Shown: positions 24,927 through 33,844, numbered from the stretch's first letter. The stretch is 64,000 nucleotides of DNA from Streptomyces sp. YPW6 (GCF_018866325.1 NZ_CP076457.1:2329001-2393000), one strand, 5' to 3'. The notes: generated by a model from the sequence alone, not told the origin. Numbers and translations are program-made.

Positions 24927-27038
24927 GTGACACCTACCCGCCCGCCACGGATGGCCGCCCGAGCCGCCGCGCTGTCCGCCGTGCCGCTCGCCGCGCTGCT
25001 CGCCCTGGGCTGGCTGGTGCTCCCCGCCGCCGTGCCCGCACGCGCCGACGACCCCGTCGAGCTGTCCCGGGACGGGCAGATCACCGACCGGGTCGGAGCC
25101 CTGGGCGACCGGGCGGGCCAGGTGGAGGACGCCCTCGACCGGCTGTACGACGAGCAGCGCCTCCAGCTCTTCGTCGTGTACGTACGCGACTTCTCCGGCC
25201 GGTCCGGACAGACCTGGAGCGACGAGACCGCCGACCGCAACGGCCTGGGCCAGGACGACGTGCTGCTCTCCGTCGCCACCCGCGACCGGCAGTACGGCTA
25301 CTCCGTCGACGTGGACTCCCGGCTCACCGATGCCCAGCTGCGCGACGTGGCGAGCAGAGCGATCGAGCCGGCACTGCGGGAGAACGACTGGGCGGGGGCG
25401 GCGATCGGCGCGGCCGACGGCTACACCTCCGTCCTGGCCGGACGCCCCGTGACGGCCCCCGCGATCACCCCGGGCCCCGTCGACCCCGGAGCGGGCGGCT
25501 CCGGCTCGGCCGAAGCCCGCGACTTCGTCCTCCCGCTGGCCGTGGTCGCGGGCGTGGGCGCGGTCGGGGCCTACGCGTACGCCCGGCGCACCCGGCGTAC
25601 GAGGAGGCGCACCACCCCGGCGGCCACCGGCTGGGGCCGGGGCGCGGGAGCGGGCCGTGCGCCGGAGCCGCCGACACCGCTGCCGGAGCTCGACGCGCAG
25701 GCGAAGCAGCTGCTCGTGGACACCGACGACGCGGTGCGCACGAGCGAGGAGGAACTCGGCTTCGCCGTCGCCCAGTTCGGCGATGAGGCCGCGAAGCCGT
25801 TCACGGAGGCGGTCGCACGGGCGAAGGACGAGCTGACGCGGTCGTTCCGGTTGCGGCAGCAGCTCGACGACGCGTTCCCGGAGGACGACGCGACCCGCCG
25901 CCGGATGCTGGACGAGATCCTGCGGCGGTGCGCCGCCGCGAACGAGGGGCTGGACACCGTCTCCGAGGACTTCGACCGGCTGCGCGCCCTGGAACGTACC
26001 GCTCCCCAGGCCCTGGCCACCGTGGACACGACCCACCGCGACCTCGCCGGCCGGGTCGCAGCGGCCGAGTCGGGCGCCGCCGTGCTGCGCGAGCGGTACG
26101 GGGAGGACGCCGCCGCACCCGTGGCGGCCGACGTCGGGCAGGCGGAGGACCGGCTCGTCTTCGCCGGATCGGCCGTGGCGGAGGCCCGCACGGCGGTCGG
26201 GGCCGGTGAGAACTCCCGCGCCGCCGTGTACATCCGGGCCGCCGAGGGCGCGGTGGGCCAGGCCGGCACGCTGCTGGACTCGGTGGACCGGCGGGCGGCG
26301 GAGCTCGGCGAGGCCGCACGGAAGCTGCCCGCCGCGCTGACCGGGACGGAGACCGACCTCGCGGAAGCGGGCGGGCTGCTGGAAGGGACCGCCGAGGGGG
26401 CGTCGACCGCAGGTCTGCGCGGCCGGGTCGCCCGTGCCCAGGCCGTACTCGCCGATGTGCGGGGCGCCATGGCGGCGGGACCGTACGACCCGGTCGATGC
26501 GCTGCGCCGGGTGGAGGAGGCGGACGCGGCGCTGGACGAGGCACTGGCGGAGGCCCGGGACCGGGAGCGGGGCGAGGCGAGGGCCCGGTCCCTCCTCGAT
26601 CAGGCGATGCTCACCGCCCGGTCCGCGATCGGGGCCGCGGCCGACTTCGTCACGACCAACCGGGGCGCGGTCGGCAGCCGGGCCCGTACCCGGCTGGCCG
26701 AGGCGCAGCGGCGGTGGGAGCGGGCCCGGGAGCTGTCGGCCACGGACGCCCGGGGGGCGCTGGCCGAGGCGCGGCAGGCGGACGCCCTGGCCGGTCAGGC
26801 GATGACGCTGGCCGAGCAGGACGTCCGCGGCTTCGGCTCGGTGCAGGGCCCCGGCGGGACGCGGGGCGGCGGCATGGGCGGGGCGGTGCTCGGCGGCATC
26901 ATCCTCGGCGGGCTGTTCGGGGGCGGGGGCCACGGGGGCGGTTTCGGCGGGGGCCCGGACCGTGGCTACGGCGGCGGTCCGGGCAGTTTCGGCGGGGGCG
27001 GCACCCGGGGCCGCCGGGGCGGTGGCGGCCGCTTCTGA
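24927..27038 (+). CDS. TPM-domain protein with membrane anchor and glycine-rich tail
   Basis: A protein of about 703 residues. Order: signal/anchor (residues about 9-35), TPM domain (about 40-180; LSRDGQITDRVGAL, QLFVVYVRDFSG, DDVLLSVATRDRQYGY), a membrane span (about 200-220), a basic patch, a long Ala/Glu/Arg-rich helical region (about 250-630) likely to be coiled coil, and a C-terminal Gly-rich tail (GGGGHGGGFGGG). TPM proteins act in envelope or photosystem maintenance; in Streptomyces they accompany PspA. GTG 24927 may be leaderless; ATG 24951 is an alternative. The pspA gene follows on the same strand. Confidence 0.85.
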   Translation: MTPTRPPRMAARAAALSAVPLAALLALGWLVLPAAVPARADDPVELSRDGQITDRVGALGDRAGQVEDALDRLYDEQRLQLFVVYVRDFSGRSGQTWSDETADRNGLGQDDVLLSVATRDRQYGYSVDVDSRLTDAQLRDVASRAIEPALRENDWAGAAIGAADGYTSVLAGRPVTAPAITPGPVDPGAGGSGSAEARDFVLPLAVVAGVGAVGAYAYARRTRRTRRRTTPAATGWGRGAGAGRAPEPPTPLPELDAQAKQLLVDTDDAVRTSEEELGFAVAQFGDEAAKPFTEAVARAKDELTRSFRLRQQLDDAFPEDDATRRRMLDEILRRCAAANEGLDTVSEDFDRLRALERTAPQALATVDTTHRDLAGRVAAAESGAAVLRERYGEDAAAPVAADVGQAEDRLVFAGSAVAEARTAVGAGENSRAAVYIRAAEGAVGQAGTLLDSVDRRAAELGEAARKLPAALTGTETDLAEAGGLLEGTAEGASTAGLRGRVARAQAVLADVRGAMAAGPYDPVDALRRVEEADAALDEALAEARDRERGEARARSLLDQAMLTARSAIGAAADFVTTNRGAVGSRARTRLAEAQRRWERARELSATDARGALAEARQADALAGQAMTLAEQDVRGFGSVQGPGGTRGGGMGGAVLGGIILGGLFGGGGHGGGFGGGPDRGYGGGPGSFGGGGTRGRRGGGGRF

Positions 27039-27058
27039 CCGACCGGTCCTGACACGTC

Positions 27059-27157
27059 CCTCCCCCTGCTCAACCGTCCCTCCTCACTCGTCTCTTCTCA
27101 CTCGTCCCTCCTCACTCGTCTCTCTTCACTGCTCACTGCTCACTGCTCACTGCTCAC
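27059..27157. repeat. CT-rich simple repeats between TPM and pspA
   Basis: Units like CTCCTCACTCGTCTCTT give way to four exact CACTGCT heptamers (27127-27154) plus a partial one. The tract is strikingly low in G on the coding strand. It occupies most of the gap before pspA and could affect mRNA structure or be prone to slippage. Confidence 0.85.
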
Positions 27158-27194
27158 CCGTACCGGCGACGCACGATTTCCCAGGAGCCCTTCC

Positions 27195-27917
27195 ATGACC
27201 AAGCAGACCGTCCTCGGCCGCGTCACCCAGCTCGCGAAGGCCAACATCAACGCCCTCCTCGATCAGGCCGAGGACCCGCAGAAGATGCTCGACCAGCTGA
27301 TCCGGGACTACACCGACAACATCGCGGAGGCCGAGCAGGCCGTCGCGGCCACCATCGGCAACCTCCGGCTGATGGAGCAGGACCACCAGGAGGACGTGGC
27401 GGCTGCGGCCGAGTGGGGCGGCAAGGCGCTGGCGGCCAGCCGTAAGGCCGACGAGCTGCGCGGGGCCGGTTCGGTGGAGGAGGCGGACACGTTCGACAAC
27501 CTGGCGAAGGTGGCGCTGGGCCGTCAGCTCCGGTCCGAGCAGGAGGCCAGGACGGCGGAGCCCGTCATCGCCTCGCAGACGGAGGTCGTCGACCAGCTGA
27601 AGGCCGGGCTCGGCCGGATGAAGGCCAAGCTCTCCGAACTCCAGGCCAAGCGCGACGAACTGGTGGCACGTTCGCAGTCCGCCCAGGCGCAGAACCGGAT
27701 GATGGACGCCGTGAAGAGCATCGACGTCCTCGACCCGACGAGCGAGCTGAGCCGCTTCGAGGACAAGGTGCGGCGCGAGGAGGCGAAGGCCCTGGGCAAG
27801 CAGGAGCTGGCCGCCTCCTCGCTGGACGCCCAGTTCGAGCAGCTGGACCGTCTGGGCGACAGCGCGGAGGTGGAGGCGCGGCTGGCGGCTCTGAAGTCCG
27901 GTCCAGCGACCGCGTGA
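27195..27917 (+). CDS. pspA: PspA/IM30 family envelope-stress protein
   Basis: A 240-residue, almost entirely helical coiled-coil protein. Marks are TVLGRVTQLAKANINALLDQAEDPQKMLDQLIRDY at the N-terminus, long heptad-like stretches through the middle, and an SELSRFEDKVRREEAKA segment. PspA binds stressed membranes from the cytoplasmic side and forms ring or rod assemblies. AGGAG precedes ATG 27195. The TPM-domain gene upstream in the same direction probably works in the same response. Confidence 0.93.
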   Translation: MTKQTVLGRVTQLAKANINALLDQAEDPQKMLDQLIRDYTDNIAEAEQAVAATIGNLRLMEQDHQEDVAAAAEWGGKALAASRKADELRGAGSVEEADTFDNLAKVALGRQLRSEQEARTAEPVIASQTEVVDQLKAGLGRMKAKLSELQAKRDELVARSQSAQAQNRMMDAVKSIDVLDPTSELSRFEDKVRREEAKALGKQELAASSLDAQFEQLDRLGDSAEVEARLAALKSGPATA

Positions 27918-28015
27918 CGGGCCTCCTGTTCTCCGGACTCCCTCTTCCCGCCTCTGCCTCTTGCGCCCTGCGCCCCGCGCCTCTGTGTCCTCCGCTCCGC
28001 CACCTGCGTCCTGCG

Positions 28016-30634
28016 TCAGTACATGCTCAGCAGTTGCTCCGCGGAGAGTTCGACAACCGGTTCCCCGTCCGGCAGGGCCAGTTCGAACCAGACGGTCTTG
28101 CCGCGCGGGGTCCGGCGCGAGCCCCAGGCGGCGCTGAGCAGCCCGACCAGCTGGAGCCCGCGGCCGCCCTCGTCGGTGTCGCGGGCCCGGCGGCGGCGCG
28201 GCTGGACGAGACCGGCGTCCCAGACCTCGCAGACCAGGGTGCGGTCGCGCAACAGCCGGAGCCGGATCTCGCCCTCGCCGTAGCGCAGGGCGTTGGTGAC
28301 CAGCTCGCTGACGAGGAGTTCGGTGGTGTCGACCAGGTCGTCCAGGTCCCAGGCGAGCAGGTGGCCGCGGGCCAGCTCGCGGGCGCGGCCGACCGAGCGC
28401 GGTTCGCGGGGCAGCGTCCAGTCCCCGACCGCCTCCGCGGGCAGGCCCTGGATGCGGGCCATCAGCAGGGCGATGTCGTCCTCGCCGTGCCGGGTGTCCA
28501 GCGTGGAGAGGACGAAGTCGCAGGCGTCCTCCAGCTCCATCTGCGGACCGGTGAGCACGGAGCGCAGCGCCGCCAGCCCCTCGTCCAGCGGTTGGTCCCG
28601 GGACTCGACCAGGCCGTCGGTGTAGAGGGTGAGCAGGGCGTTCTCGGCGAGCTCGACCTCGACCTCCTCGAACGGCTCGCCGCCGACGCCCAGCGGCATG
28701 CCCGGGGGTACGTCGATGAGCCGGGCGGGCCGGCCGGGCTCGACGACGGCCGGGGGCAGGTGCCCGGCGTTGGCGAACGTGCATCGCCGGGTGACCGGGT
28801 CGTAGACCGCGTACACACACGTCGCGAGGTACACCTCGGAGAGGTCCGCCTCGCGGGACTTCTGCGCGGCGCGGGAGGGCCACTGCGCTCCCCCGCTGAC
28901 GCCGAGCCCCTCGCTGCGCTCGCCGCCGGGCGAGCCGAGGCCGCGGGCGACCTCGTCGAGGGCGGAGAGCACTTCGGCGGGTTCCAGGTCGAGGAGGGCC
29001 AGGGTCCGCACGGCGGTGCGCAGTTCGCCCATGGCGACGGCGGCGCGCAGGCCGCGCCCCATGACGTCGCCGACGACGAGCGCGGTGCGGTGGCCGGGCA
29101 GCTCGATCACGTCGAACCAGTCGCCGCCGACCTCGGTGGCGGTGTTGCCGGGCAGATAGCGGCAGGCGATGTCGAGCCCGGCGGCCTCGGGGTCGCCGGG
29201 CGGCAGCAGGCTGCGCTGGAGGATCAGGGCGCGTTCGTGCTCGCGGCGGTAGAGGCGGCCGTTGTCGATGCAGACGGCGGCGCGGGCGGCCAGTTCGGTG
29301 GCCAGCGCCCGGTCGCGCTCGCCGAACGGCTCGCTGCCCTTCGTCCGGGAGAACTGGACGAGGCCGACGACGGTGTCGTGGGCGACCATCGGCACGGCGA
29401 GCGTCGACTGCACGAAGCCCATCTCGTCGCCGGGGACGTCCTCGACCCGGCCGGAGCGCAGCGCGACGGCGCAGGGCGAGCCGAACGGGAAGCGGTGGAC
29501 GGAGCCGAGTGCGGGCGGCAGATCGTCCGGGCCCGGGGGCCCGCTGCCCGCCACGGCGGTGGGCAGGGCGTCGGCGACGGCGCTGGCGTGGGCCACCCGG
29601 CGCAGCTCGGCCGAACCTCCGGCGGACTCGCGGTGGGCGGGCGCGCAACTGCCGGGCGCGGCCTCCTCGCCGGTGAGCAGGCTCTGGTAGAGGTCGACGG
29701 CGGCGACGTCGCAGAAGCCGGGCACGGCGACGTCGAGGAGTTCGCGGGCGGTGGTCTCCAGGTCGAGGGAATTGCCGATGCGGGCGCTGGCCTCGTTGAG
29801 CAGGGCGAGGTTGCGGCGGGCACTGGCGGCCTCGCGGGCGGCGATGTGCCGCCGGGTGACGTCGGTGGCGAGGCCGGCGATGCCGACGGGGCGGCCGGCC
29901 CCGCTGTGCACCCGGTAGAGGTTCATGGACCAGTGACGGCGCTCGGTGGTGCCGGGAGCGGTGCCGACGAGCTGGAGGTCGGTGACCGACTCCCCGGTCT
30001 CCAGGACCCGTTTCAGGGTGGCGGACAGCCGGTCGGCCTCGGCCTGGGGGAGGTAGTCCTCCACCGTGCGGCCCCGGTGGTCGTCGGCCGCCCCGCCGAA
30101 GACCGTGGCGAAGCGCTGGTTGGCCCGGACGACCGCGAAGTCCGTACCGAACAGCACGAACCCGAAGGGAGATTGGCCGAATATGGCTTGGGATGCGGCG
30201 AGGTCGGTCTCGATCCGCCGCAGGGCCCGGACGTCGACGACGATGCAGAGCGCGGCCCGCTCCTCCCGCGCCGTCAGACTCGGCATCACGTAGACCTCGG
30301 CGACGCCGTGCGCCCCACCCTCACCCGGCATCCGGAACGGGACGAGGCCCGTCCACTCCTTGCCGTCGAGGATCTCGCCGACCCGCCGGTGGCCGTCCGA
30401 GCGCAGTTCGGCGGGCATGAACGCCTCCACCGGGTCGCGGCCGATCGCCTCGGCCGCGGTCATGCCGAACAGACCCGCGGCCCGGCTGCTCCACTGCTCG
30501 ATCAGACCGTCGGGGCCGATCGAGAAGGAGGCCACCCTGATGTAGTCATAGATCGAGCCGGGCGGGCTGTTCTGCCACACGACGTCACCGGCCGTGCCGA
30601 CGGCGTCGCCCGTTGTCCCAGGTATCTCGCTCAC
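28016..30634 (-). CDS. multidomain PAS-GAF-SpoIIE phosphatase with HATPase (anti-sigma) domain
   Basis: An 872-residue cytosolic signalling protein. Domains in order: PAS (about 25-150), a second PAS (about 150-275), GAF (about 285-470), SpoIIE/PP2C phosphatase (about 490-710; NTATEVGGDWFDV, VVGDVMGRGL, FANAGHLPP, LYTDGLVESRD) and a HATPase/anti-sigma kinase domain (about 735-850; LVSELVTNALRYGEG, DEGGRGLQLV). Such proteins dephosphorylate anti-sigma-factor antagonists and may also phosphorylate them. A variable, Ser/Gly/Arg-rich loop (about 575-605) interrupts the phosphatase domain. GTG 30634 follows GGAGGGG. A stand-alone HATPase protein is encoded upstream. Confidence 0.93.
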   Translation of the reverse strand: MSEIPGTTGDAVGTAGDVVWQNSPPGSIYDYIRVASFSIGPDGLIEQWSSRAAGLFGMTAAEAIGRDPVEAFMPAELRSDGHRRVGEILDGKEWTGLVPFRMPGEGGAHGVAEVYVMPSLTAREERAALCIVVDVRALRRIETDLAASQAIFGQSPFGFVLFGTDFAVVRANQRFATVFGGAADDHRGRTVEDYLPQAEADRLSATLKRVLETGESVTDLQLVGTAPGTTERRHWSMNLYRVHSGAGRPVGIAGLATDVTRRHIAAREAASARRNLALLNEASARIGNSLDLETTARELLDVAVPGFCDVAAVDLYQSLLTGEEAAPGSCAPAHRESAGGSAELRRVAHASAVADALPTAVAGSGPPGPDDLPPALGSVHRFPFGSPCAVALRSGRVEDVPGDEMGFVQSTLAVPMVAHDTVVGLVQFSRTKGSEPFGERDRALATELAARAAVCIDNGRLYRREHERALILQRSLLPPGDPEAAGLDIACRYLPGNTATEVGGDWFDVIELPGHRTALVVGDVMGRGLRAAVAMGELRTAVRTLALLDLEPAEVLSALDEVARGLGSPGGERSEGLGVSGGAQWPSRAAQKSREADLSEVYLATCVYAVYDPVTRRCTFANAGHLPPAVVEPGRPARLIDVPPGMPLGVGGEPFEEVEVELAENALLTLYTDGLVESRDQPLDEGLAALRSVLTGPQMELEDACDFVLSTLDTRHGEDDIALLMARIQGLPAEAVGDWTLPREPRSVGRARELARGHLLAWDLDDLVDTTELLVSELVTNALRYGEGEIRLRLLRDRTLVCEVWDAGLVQPRRRRARDTDEGGRGLQLVGLLSAAWGSRRTPRGKTVWFELALPDGEPVVELSAEQLLSMY

Positions 30635-30794
30635 GCGACCGTCCCCTCCAGCTCACGCACCGGACCGGTCCTGCCCGCAGTATTCAGCACTACGGCCCCG
30701 ACCGACACGGCGTTCACGATCACAGCACGGTCTCAGTCCCTTTCAGCCAGGTTCTGCCCGACCTCTGGTGATCGCTGTGCTTCCCTCCACTCTC

Positions 30795-31238
30795 CTAACC
30801 AGGCAGAGCCAGCTCGAACCACACGGTCTTGCCGCTCTTTCCGCGGCGGGTCCCCCAGCGACGTGCGGAACAGGCCACGAGCTGGAGTCCGCGGCCGCCT
30901 TCGTCGTCGGGTCCCGCACTGCGTTCGGTGGGTGGATCCGGAAGCGGATCGGAGACTTCGACCAGCAGCCCCGGGGCGGCGGGCGGCCGGTCGGCGGGAA
31001 GCGGCTCCCCGTCCGGGTACGTCCGCGCCAGGCGTACGCCGATGGGGCCGGAGGCGTACCGGAGGGAGTTGGTCACGAGCTCGCTGACCAGCAGGACCGC
31101 CAGGTCTCCCACCGCCGCGTCGAGCCCCCAGGAGCCCAGCGCGCCCCGGACGGCGTGCCGGGCGCTGCGCACGGAACCGGGCTCGGCCGTGAAGGTCCAT
31201 TCGGCGCAGTCGCCTTCGGTATCGATCACGCCGATCAC
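30795..31238 (-). CDS. ATP-binding anti-sigma-factor-type regulator (HATPase_c)
   Basis: A protein of about 147 residues with the anti-sigma kinase fold: LLVSELVTNSLRYASGPIGVRL (N box), EVSDPLPD (G1 region) and DDEGGRGLQLV (G2 region), ending KTVWFELALPG. Streptomyces has many of these; they usually bind an anti-anti-sigma partner. The start is uncertain: GTG codons at 31274, 31238 and 31229 are in frame, and GGGAAG supports the last. It is upstream of, and parallel to, the SpoIIE gene whose C-terminal domain resembles it. Confidence 0.88.
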   Translation of the reverse strand: MIGVIDTEGDCAEWTFTAEPGSVRSARHAVRGALGSWGLDAAVGDLAVLLVSELVTNSLRYASGPIGVRLARTYPDGEPLPADRPPAAPGLLVEVSDPLPDPPTERSAGPDDEGGRGLQLVACSARRWGTRRGKSGKTVWFELALPG

Positions 31239-31379
31239 TTCCCAGGGACGACCGCGGGCGCACCCCCTGTGCAAATGGGGACTAAACAGCCCATACCCAC
31301 CATTGATCGCCCGCTACCGCGCAACCGGGTGTTTGGTGCAGACGGCGGTACGCACGACCGGGGGCGGCAGGCGGCAGGG

Positions 31380-31784
31380 TCAGCTCAACGCGCCGGACGC
31401 CCTGAGGTCGTCGAAGAGCAGTTGGTCCACGGGCGGCACGAGGGCCCGGTCGGCGAAGGAGAACCACGCCGTCTCCTCGATCTCGCTGCTCGCCGCGAGC
31501 GTGCCGCGATAGTCGCCGTAGTAGCAGCTCATCCGTACGACGGCGGCGCCGGGCCGGTCGTCGACGGGGGCCTCGTACGTCCCGGCGTGGACGACGGTCT
31601 CCCGGATCAGGCCGACCGTCAACTCCTCCTCGACCTCCCGCAGGAGGGTCTCCAGATCGCTCTCCGCGCCCTCGCGCTTGCCGCCCGGGATGTAGAAGAC
31701 GTCCTTGCCCCGGGGGCGCGCGCAGAGAATTCTGCCGCCCTCGATCCGCACCCACGCCACCGTGTCGATCAGCACCGGCGTCAC
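31380..31784 (-). CDS. Nudix hydrolase
   Basis: A 134-residue protein with a complete Nudix box: GGKREGAESDLETLLREVEEEL, split here as GGKREGAESDLET and LLREVEEELTVG. The fold cleaves nucleoside diphosphates linked to another group, using the box glutamates to hold magnesium. The N-terminus (DTVAWVRIEGGRILCARPRG) resembles MutT-like housecleaning enzymes. Start GTG 31784. The substrate cannot be predicted. Confidence 0.9.
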   Translation of the reverse strand: MTPVLIDTVAWVRIEGGRILCARPRGKDVFYIPGGKREGAESDLETLLREVEEELTVGLIRETVVHAGTYEAPVDDRPGAAVVRMSCYYGDYRGTLAASSEIEETAWFSFADRALVPPVDQLLFDDLRASGALS

Positions 31785-32140
31785 CTGGTCGCCACTCCTC
31801 CATCACTCCGCCCCGCTCGCGGCGCCGTTCCTCCCGAGGCTTCCGCACCCCGGCCCGGCCGGACCCTACCGCCCGGGGCGCCGGCACAGGGAATGCGGGC
31901 GAGGCGGGGGCGCATGAGGCACGTGCACCCGTGAACCCGTGAGGCGCGCGACAGGAGCGCCCGGAGCAGACCGAGCCAGGGGCAGGGCGAAACAGGGGCG
32001 GGCCGGCGGGGTGGGGCGAGCGAACCAGGAGCGGGGCGAGCCCCAGGGGGGCGCACGCGGCAGGCGAAGCCCCCGGGAAAGGCCGAAAGGGCCCCGGGGG
32101 GCAGCCACAGCGACCGCCCTCGGGGCCCTTCGGGGCAGCC
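31785..32140. other. gene-free stretch before SPOR gene
   Basis: About 355 bases with no supported gene. The plus strand around 31960-32100 is G-rich with long purine-leaning runs, and frames here lack protein-like composition. It may hold the promoter of the leftward Nudix gene. Confidence 0.4.
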
Positions 32141-32290
32141 CGTCCGTCCACCCGCGCGTCCGCCTGTCCGTCCGCGCACCCGTCCGTACGCGCGTCCATC
32201 TGTCCGTCCACCCGCAGGTCCGCCCATCCGTCCGCCCGCGTGTCCGACCATCCGTCCACCCGGGCGCCGTGCGTTCACCTGCCCGTTCAC
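32141..32290. repeat. degenerate CGTCCGTCCACCCG-type tandem repeat
   Basis: About 150 bases built of short C-rich units such as CGTCCGTCCACCCGC and CGTCCATCTGTCCGTCCACC, in a loose 8-base rhythm. It ends beside the stop of the SPOR gene. On the minus strand the frame reads as repeated Asp/Gly/Arg residues, which I treat as non-coding. Confidence 0.75.
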
Positions 32291-32297
32291 TCGCGGG

Positions 32298-32480
32298 TCA
32301 GGGGCCGGTTCCCTGACCGACGCGCTCGACCCGGTAGACCTGATGGTGATGGCGGTCGTCGAGACCGTCGGCGACCTTCTGGGCCTCGGCCTGCGTGGCA
32401 TACCGGCCCACGCGGTAGCGATTGCCGCCGTCGTCCTGCCGTATCACCTGCCAAGGGAGCACGGCGCCGCTCTCGCTCAT
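32298..32480 (-). CDS. small SPOR-domain-like protein
   Basis: A 60-residue protein with a single SPOR-like unit: LPWQVIRQDDGGNRYRVGRYATQAEAQKVADGLD followed by HHHQVYRVERVG, quoted here as two features. Short cytosolic SPOR-like proteins of this form are common in Streptomyces; full SPOR domains bind denuded peptidoglycan, but this one has no export signal, so its ligand is unclear. ATG 32480 is preceded by GGGGGAG. Confidence 0.8.
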   Translation of the reverse strand: MSESGAVLPWQVIRQDDGGNRYRVGRYATQAEAQKVADGLDDRHHHQVYRVERVGQGTGP

Positions 32481-32636
32481 CGTGTCGCTCCCCCGCATAT
32501 CGCCCCTCTTCCCACCGGCGTGCACGTCTCTAAGGATCCCCAGGAAACCGCAGTACGCATATGCCCGAGCGTACGCCTGACCTTCACTCAGTGCAGGCGC
32601 CTTTACACAAAGAGATACACATCCGGCCATCGCGAA

Positions 32637-32663
32637 GGGGGCGCATCCACAGGATGCGCCCCC
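32637..32663. terminator. 12-bp stem hairpin terminator
   Basis: A perfect inverted repeat GGGGGCGCATCC / GGATGCGCCCCC with a 3-base ACA loop. It lies beyond the stop of the leftward GntR gene and before the SPOR gene promoter, so it should end the GntR transcript. Confidence 0.85.
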
Positions 32664-32793
32664 TCACGACCCTCCCCGCACCGGGATCACACCCGGCTCA
32701 CGCCTCACCCACGCCCCGTCAGCCCCGACCGGCGGCCCCCACCCGGCCCGACCCCCGGACCGGCGCCCGCCCCCGACGCGGTGTCACCTCGCG

Positions 32794-33546
32794 TCATCTC
32801 ACAGGCAGGTGATAGGCGACCCGGTAGCGGTCCGCCGGAACGACCACGTCGGCCGTCTCCACCGCTCGGCCGGAGGCGTAGTAGGTGCGCCCGATGACGA
32901 TGACCACATGGCCGGGCACACCGCCGAGCGCCAGGAGCTCCTCCGCCAGCCCCGGGCGCGCACCGACCTCCTCGGCGACGTTGTCCACGACGACGTCGAT
33001 CGCGGCCATCCGGTCGACCACCCCGCAGCCGCCCAACGGGCCCTCCTCCGGCAGCATCACGGGGGTGCGGCCCGTGACGGCGAGCGGCTCCCACGAGGTG
33101 GAGAGCATGATCGGTTCACCTGCCTCCCGGAAGACGTAGTGGGTGCGCATCACGCGGTCGCCCGGCTCGATGCCGAGCCGCTCGGCGATCTCGGAACTCG
33201 CCCCCTCCTGCTCACTGCTGGACTCCCAGGTCCCGTGCGCGCCCTCGGCCGTCTGCTCCTGCCGGAACGGGCTGGCCCCCTTGTCCGGCCGGTAGCCGGA
33301 GCGGGCGATCATGCGCGGGACGGGGCGCTCGCGCACATAGGTGCCGGAGCCGGAGCGCCCCTCGACCAGCCCCTCGGCCATCAGGACCTTCCGCGCCTCC
33401 AGGGCGACGGTGTCCGAGACCCCGTACTCCTCGCGGATGCGGGCCTGCGACGGCAGGCGGGTATGGGGCGGCAGCGCGCCGTTGACGATCTTCTCCCTGA
33501 GATCGCTCGCCACGCGCAGATAGGCGGGCTGCTCACCGAAAGTCAC
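32794..33546 (-). CDS. GntR-family regulator with UTRA effector domain (HutC type)
   Basis: A 250-residue protein. The winged helix-turn-helix is at about residues 5-72 (YLRVASDLREKIVNGALPPHTRLPSQ...GVSDTVALEARKVLMAEGLV), followed by a UTRA ligand-binding domain ending DVVVPADRYRVAYHLPVR. GTG 33546 has a GGGAGTGG site and gives the usual start. It is not DasR: the DNA-binding helix and domain ending differ from the DasR I know. The palindrome at 33584-33600 just upstream is a candidate autoregulatory site. The ligand is unknown. Confidence 0.88.
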   Translation of the reverse strand: MTFGEQPAYLRVASDLREKIVNGALPPHTRLPSQARIREEYGVSDTVALEARKVLMAEGLVEGRSGSGTYVRERPVPRMIARSGYRPDKGASPFRQEQTAEGAHGTWESSSEQEGASSEIAERLGIEPGDRVMRTHYVFREAGEPIMLSTSWEPLAVTGRTPVMLPEEGPLGGCGVVDRMAAIDVVVDNVAEEVGARPGLAEELLALGGVPGHVVIVIGRTYYASGRAVETADVVVPADRYRVAYHLPVR

Positions 33547-33583
33547 AGGCCACTCCCAACAGGTTGACAGTCTGCGACAGCCT

Positions 33584-33600
33584 GACAACCGTGGGTTGTC
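33584..33600. promoter_or_regulatory. candidate operator between GntR and chitinase genes
   Basis: A perfect 7-bp inverted repeat GACAACC (33584-33590) and GGTTGTC (33594-33600) with a GTG centre, 38 bases before the GntR start. A looser related pair (GACAGTCTGCGACAG) lies next to it. Position and symmetry suggest autoregulation by the GntR protein. Confidence 0.55.
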
Positions 33601-33771
33601 TACCGCAAGCATGGGCCAGGGTTTCACCCAATGTGATGATCTTGTGCCGGTCCACGCATATCCCGCCCCCTCACCCCCCCCTCCTACCCTTCCCGCTCGC
33701 GCGGCCGCGAAGTCCGGCGACCCGACGTCGGGCAACGCCGCGTCCCGCAACTCCCGTACTCTTGACCATTT

Positions 33772-33785
33772 TTGGTCCAGACCAA
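33772..33785. promoter_or_regulatory. dre-like site (DasR / chitin-response element) before chitinase
   Basis: TTGGTCCAGACCAA has perfect 6-bp arms about a 2-base centre. It matches the core of DasR-responsive elements (TGGTCTAGACCA-like) and the TGGTCCAGACC repeat known from streptomycete chitinase promoters. It lies 60 bases before the chitinase start, so control by N-acetylglucosamine status through a DasR encoded elsewhere is expected. Confidence 0.85.
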
Positions 33786-33844
33786 TACCTTCCCTGTGCA
33801 CAGCACGGCTCTCCCCCGCCCCTTCCGCACAGGAACGAGCCCCC

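Noticed and set aside
21219-26933. A 1,904-codon open leftward frame spanning the DUF6056 gene through the TPM gene
   Set aside because: Only the first part in its frame (21219-22742) has protein-like sequence; the rest is antisense or out of frame to the GT2-GtrA and TPM genes and through a tandem repeat. High GC removes stop codons.
28838-28935. A mobile miniature element inserted in the SpoIIE phosphatase domain
   Set aside because: The Ser/Gly/Arg-rich loop is in frame, lacks clear terminal repeats, and this loop is variable among streptomycete homologues as I remember them.
32794-33546. The GntR gene as DasR itself, suggested by the neighbouring dre site and chitinase
   Set aside because: Its DNA-binding helix and UTRA domain differ from the DasR sequence I know, and dasABC is not adjacent.
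32794-33546. GntR gene as a KorSA-type regulator of an integrated conjugative element
   Set aside because: No integrase, replication, transfer gene or attachment-site repeat was seen nearby.
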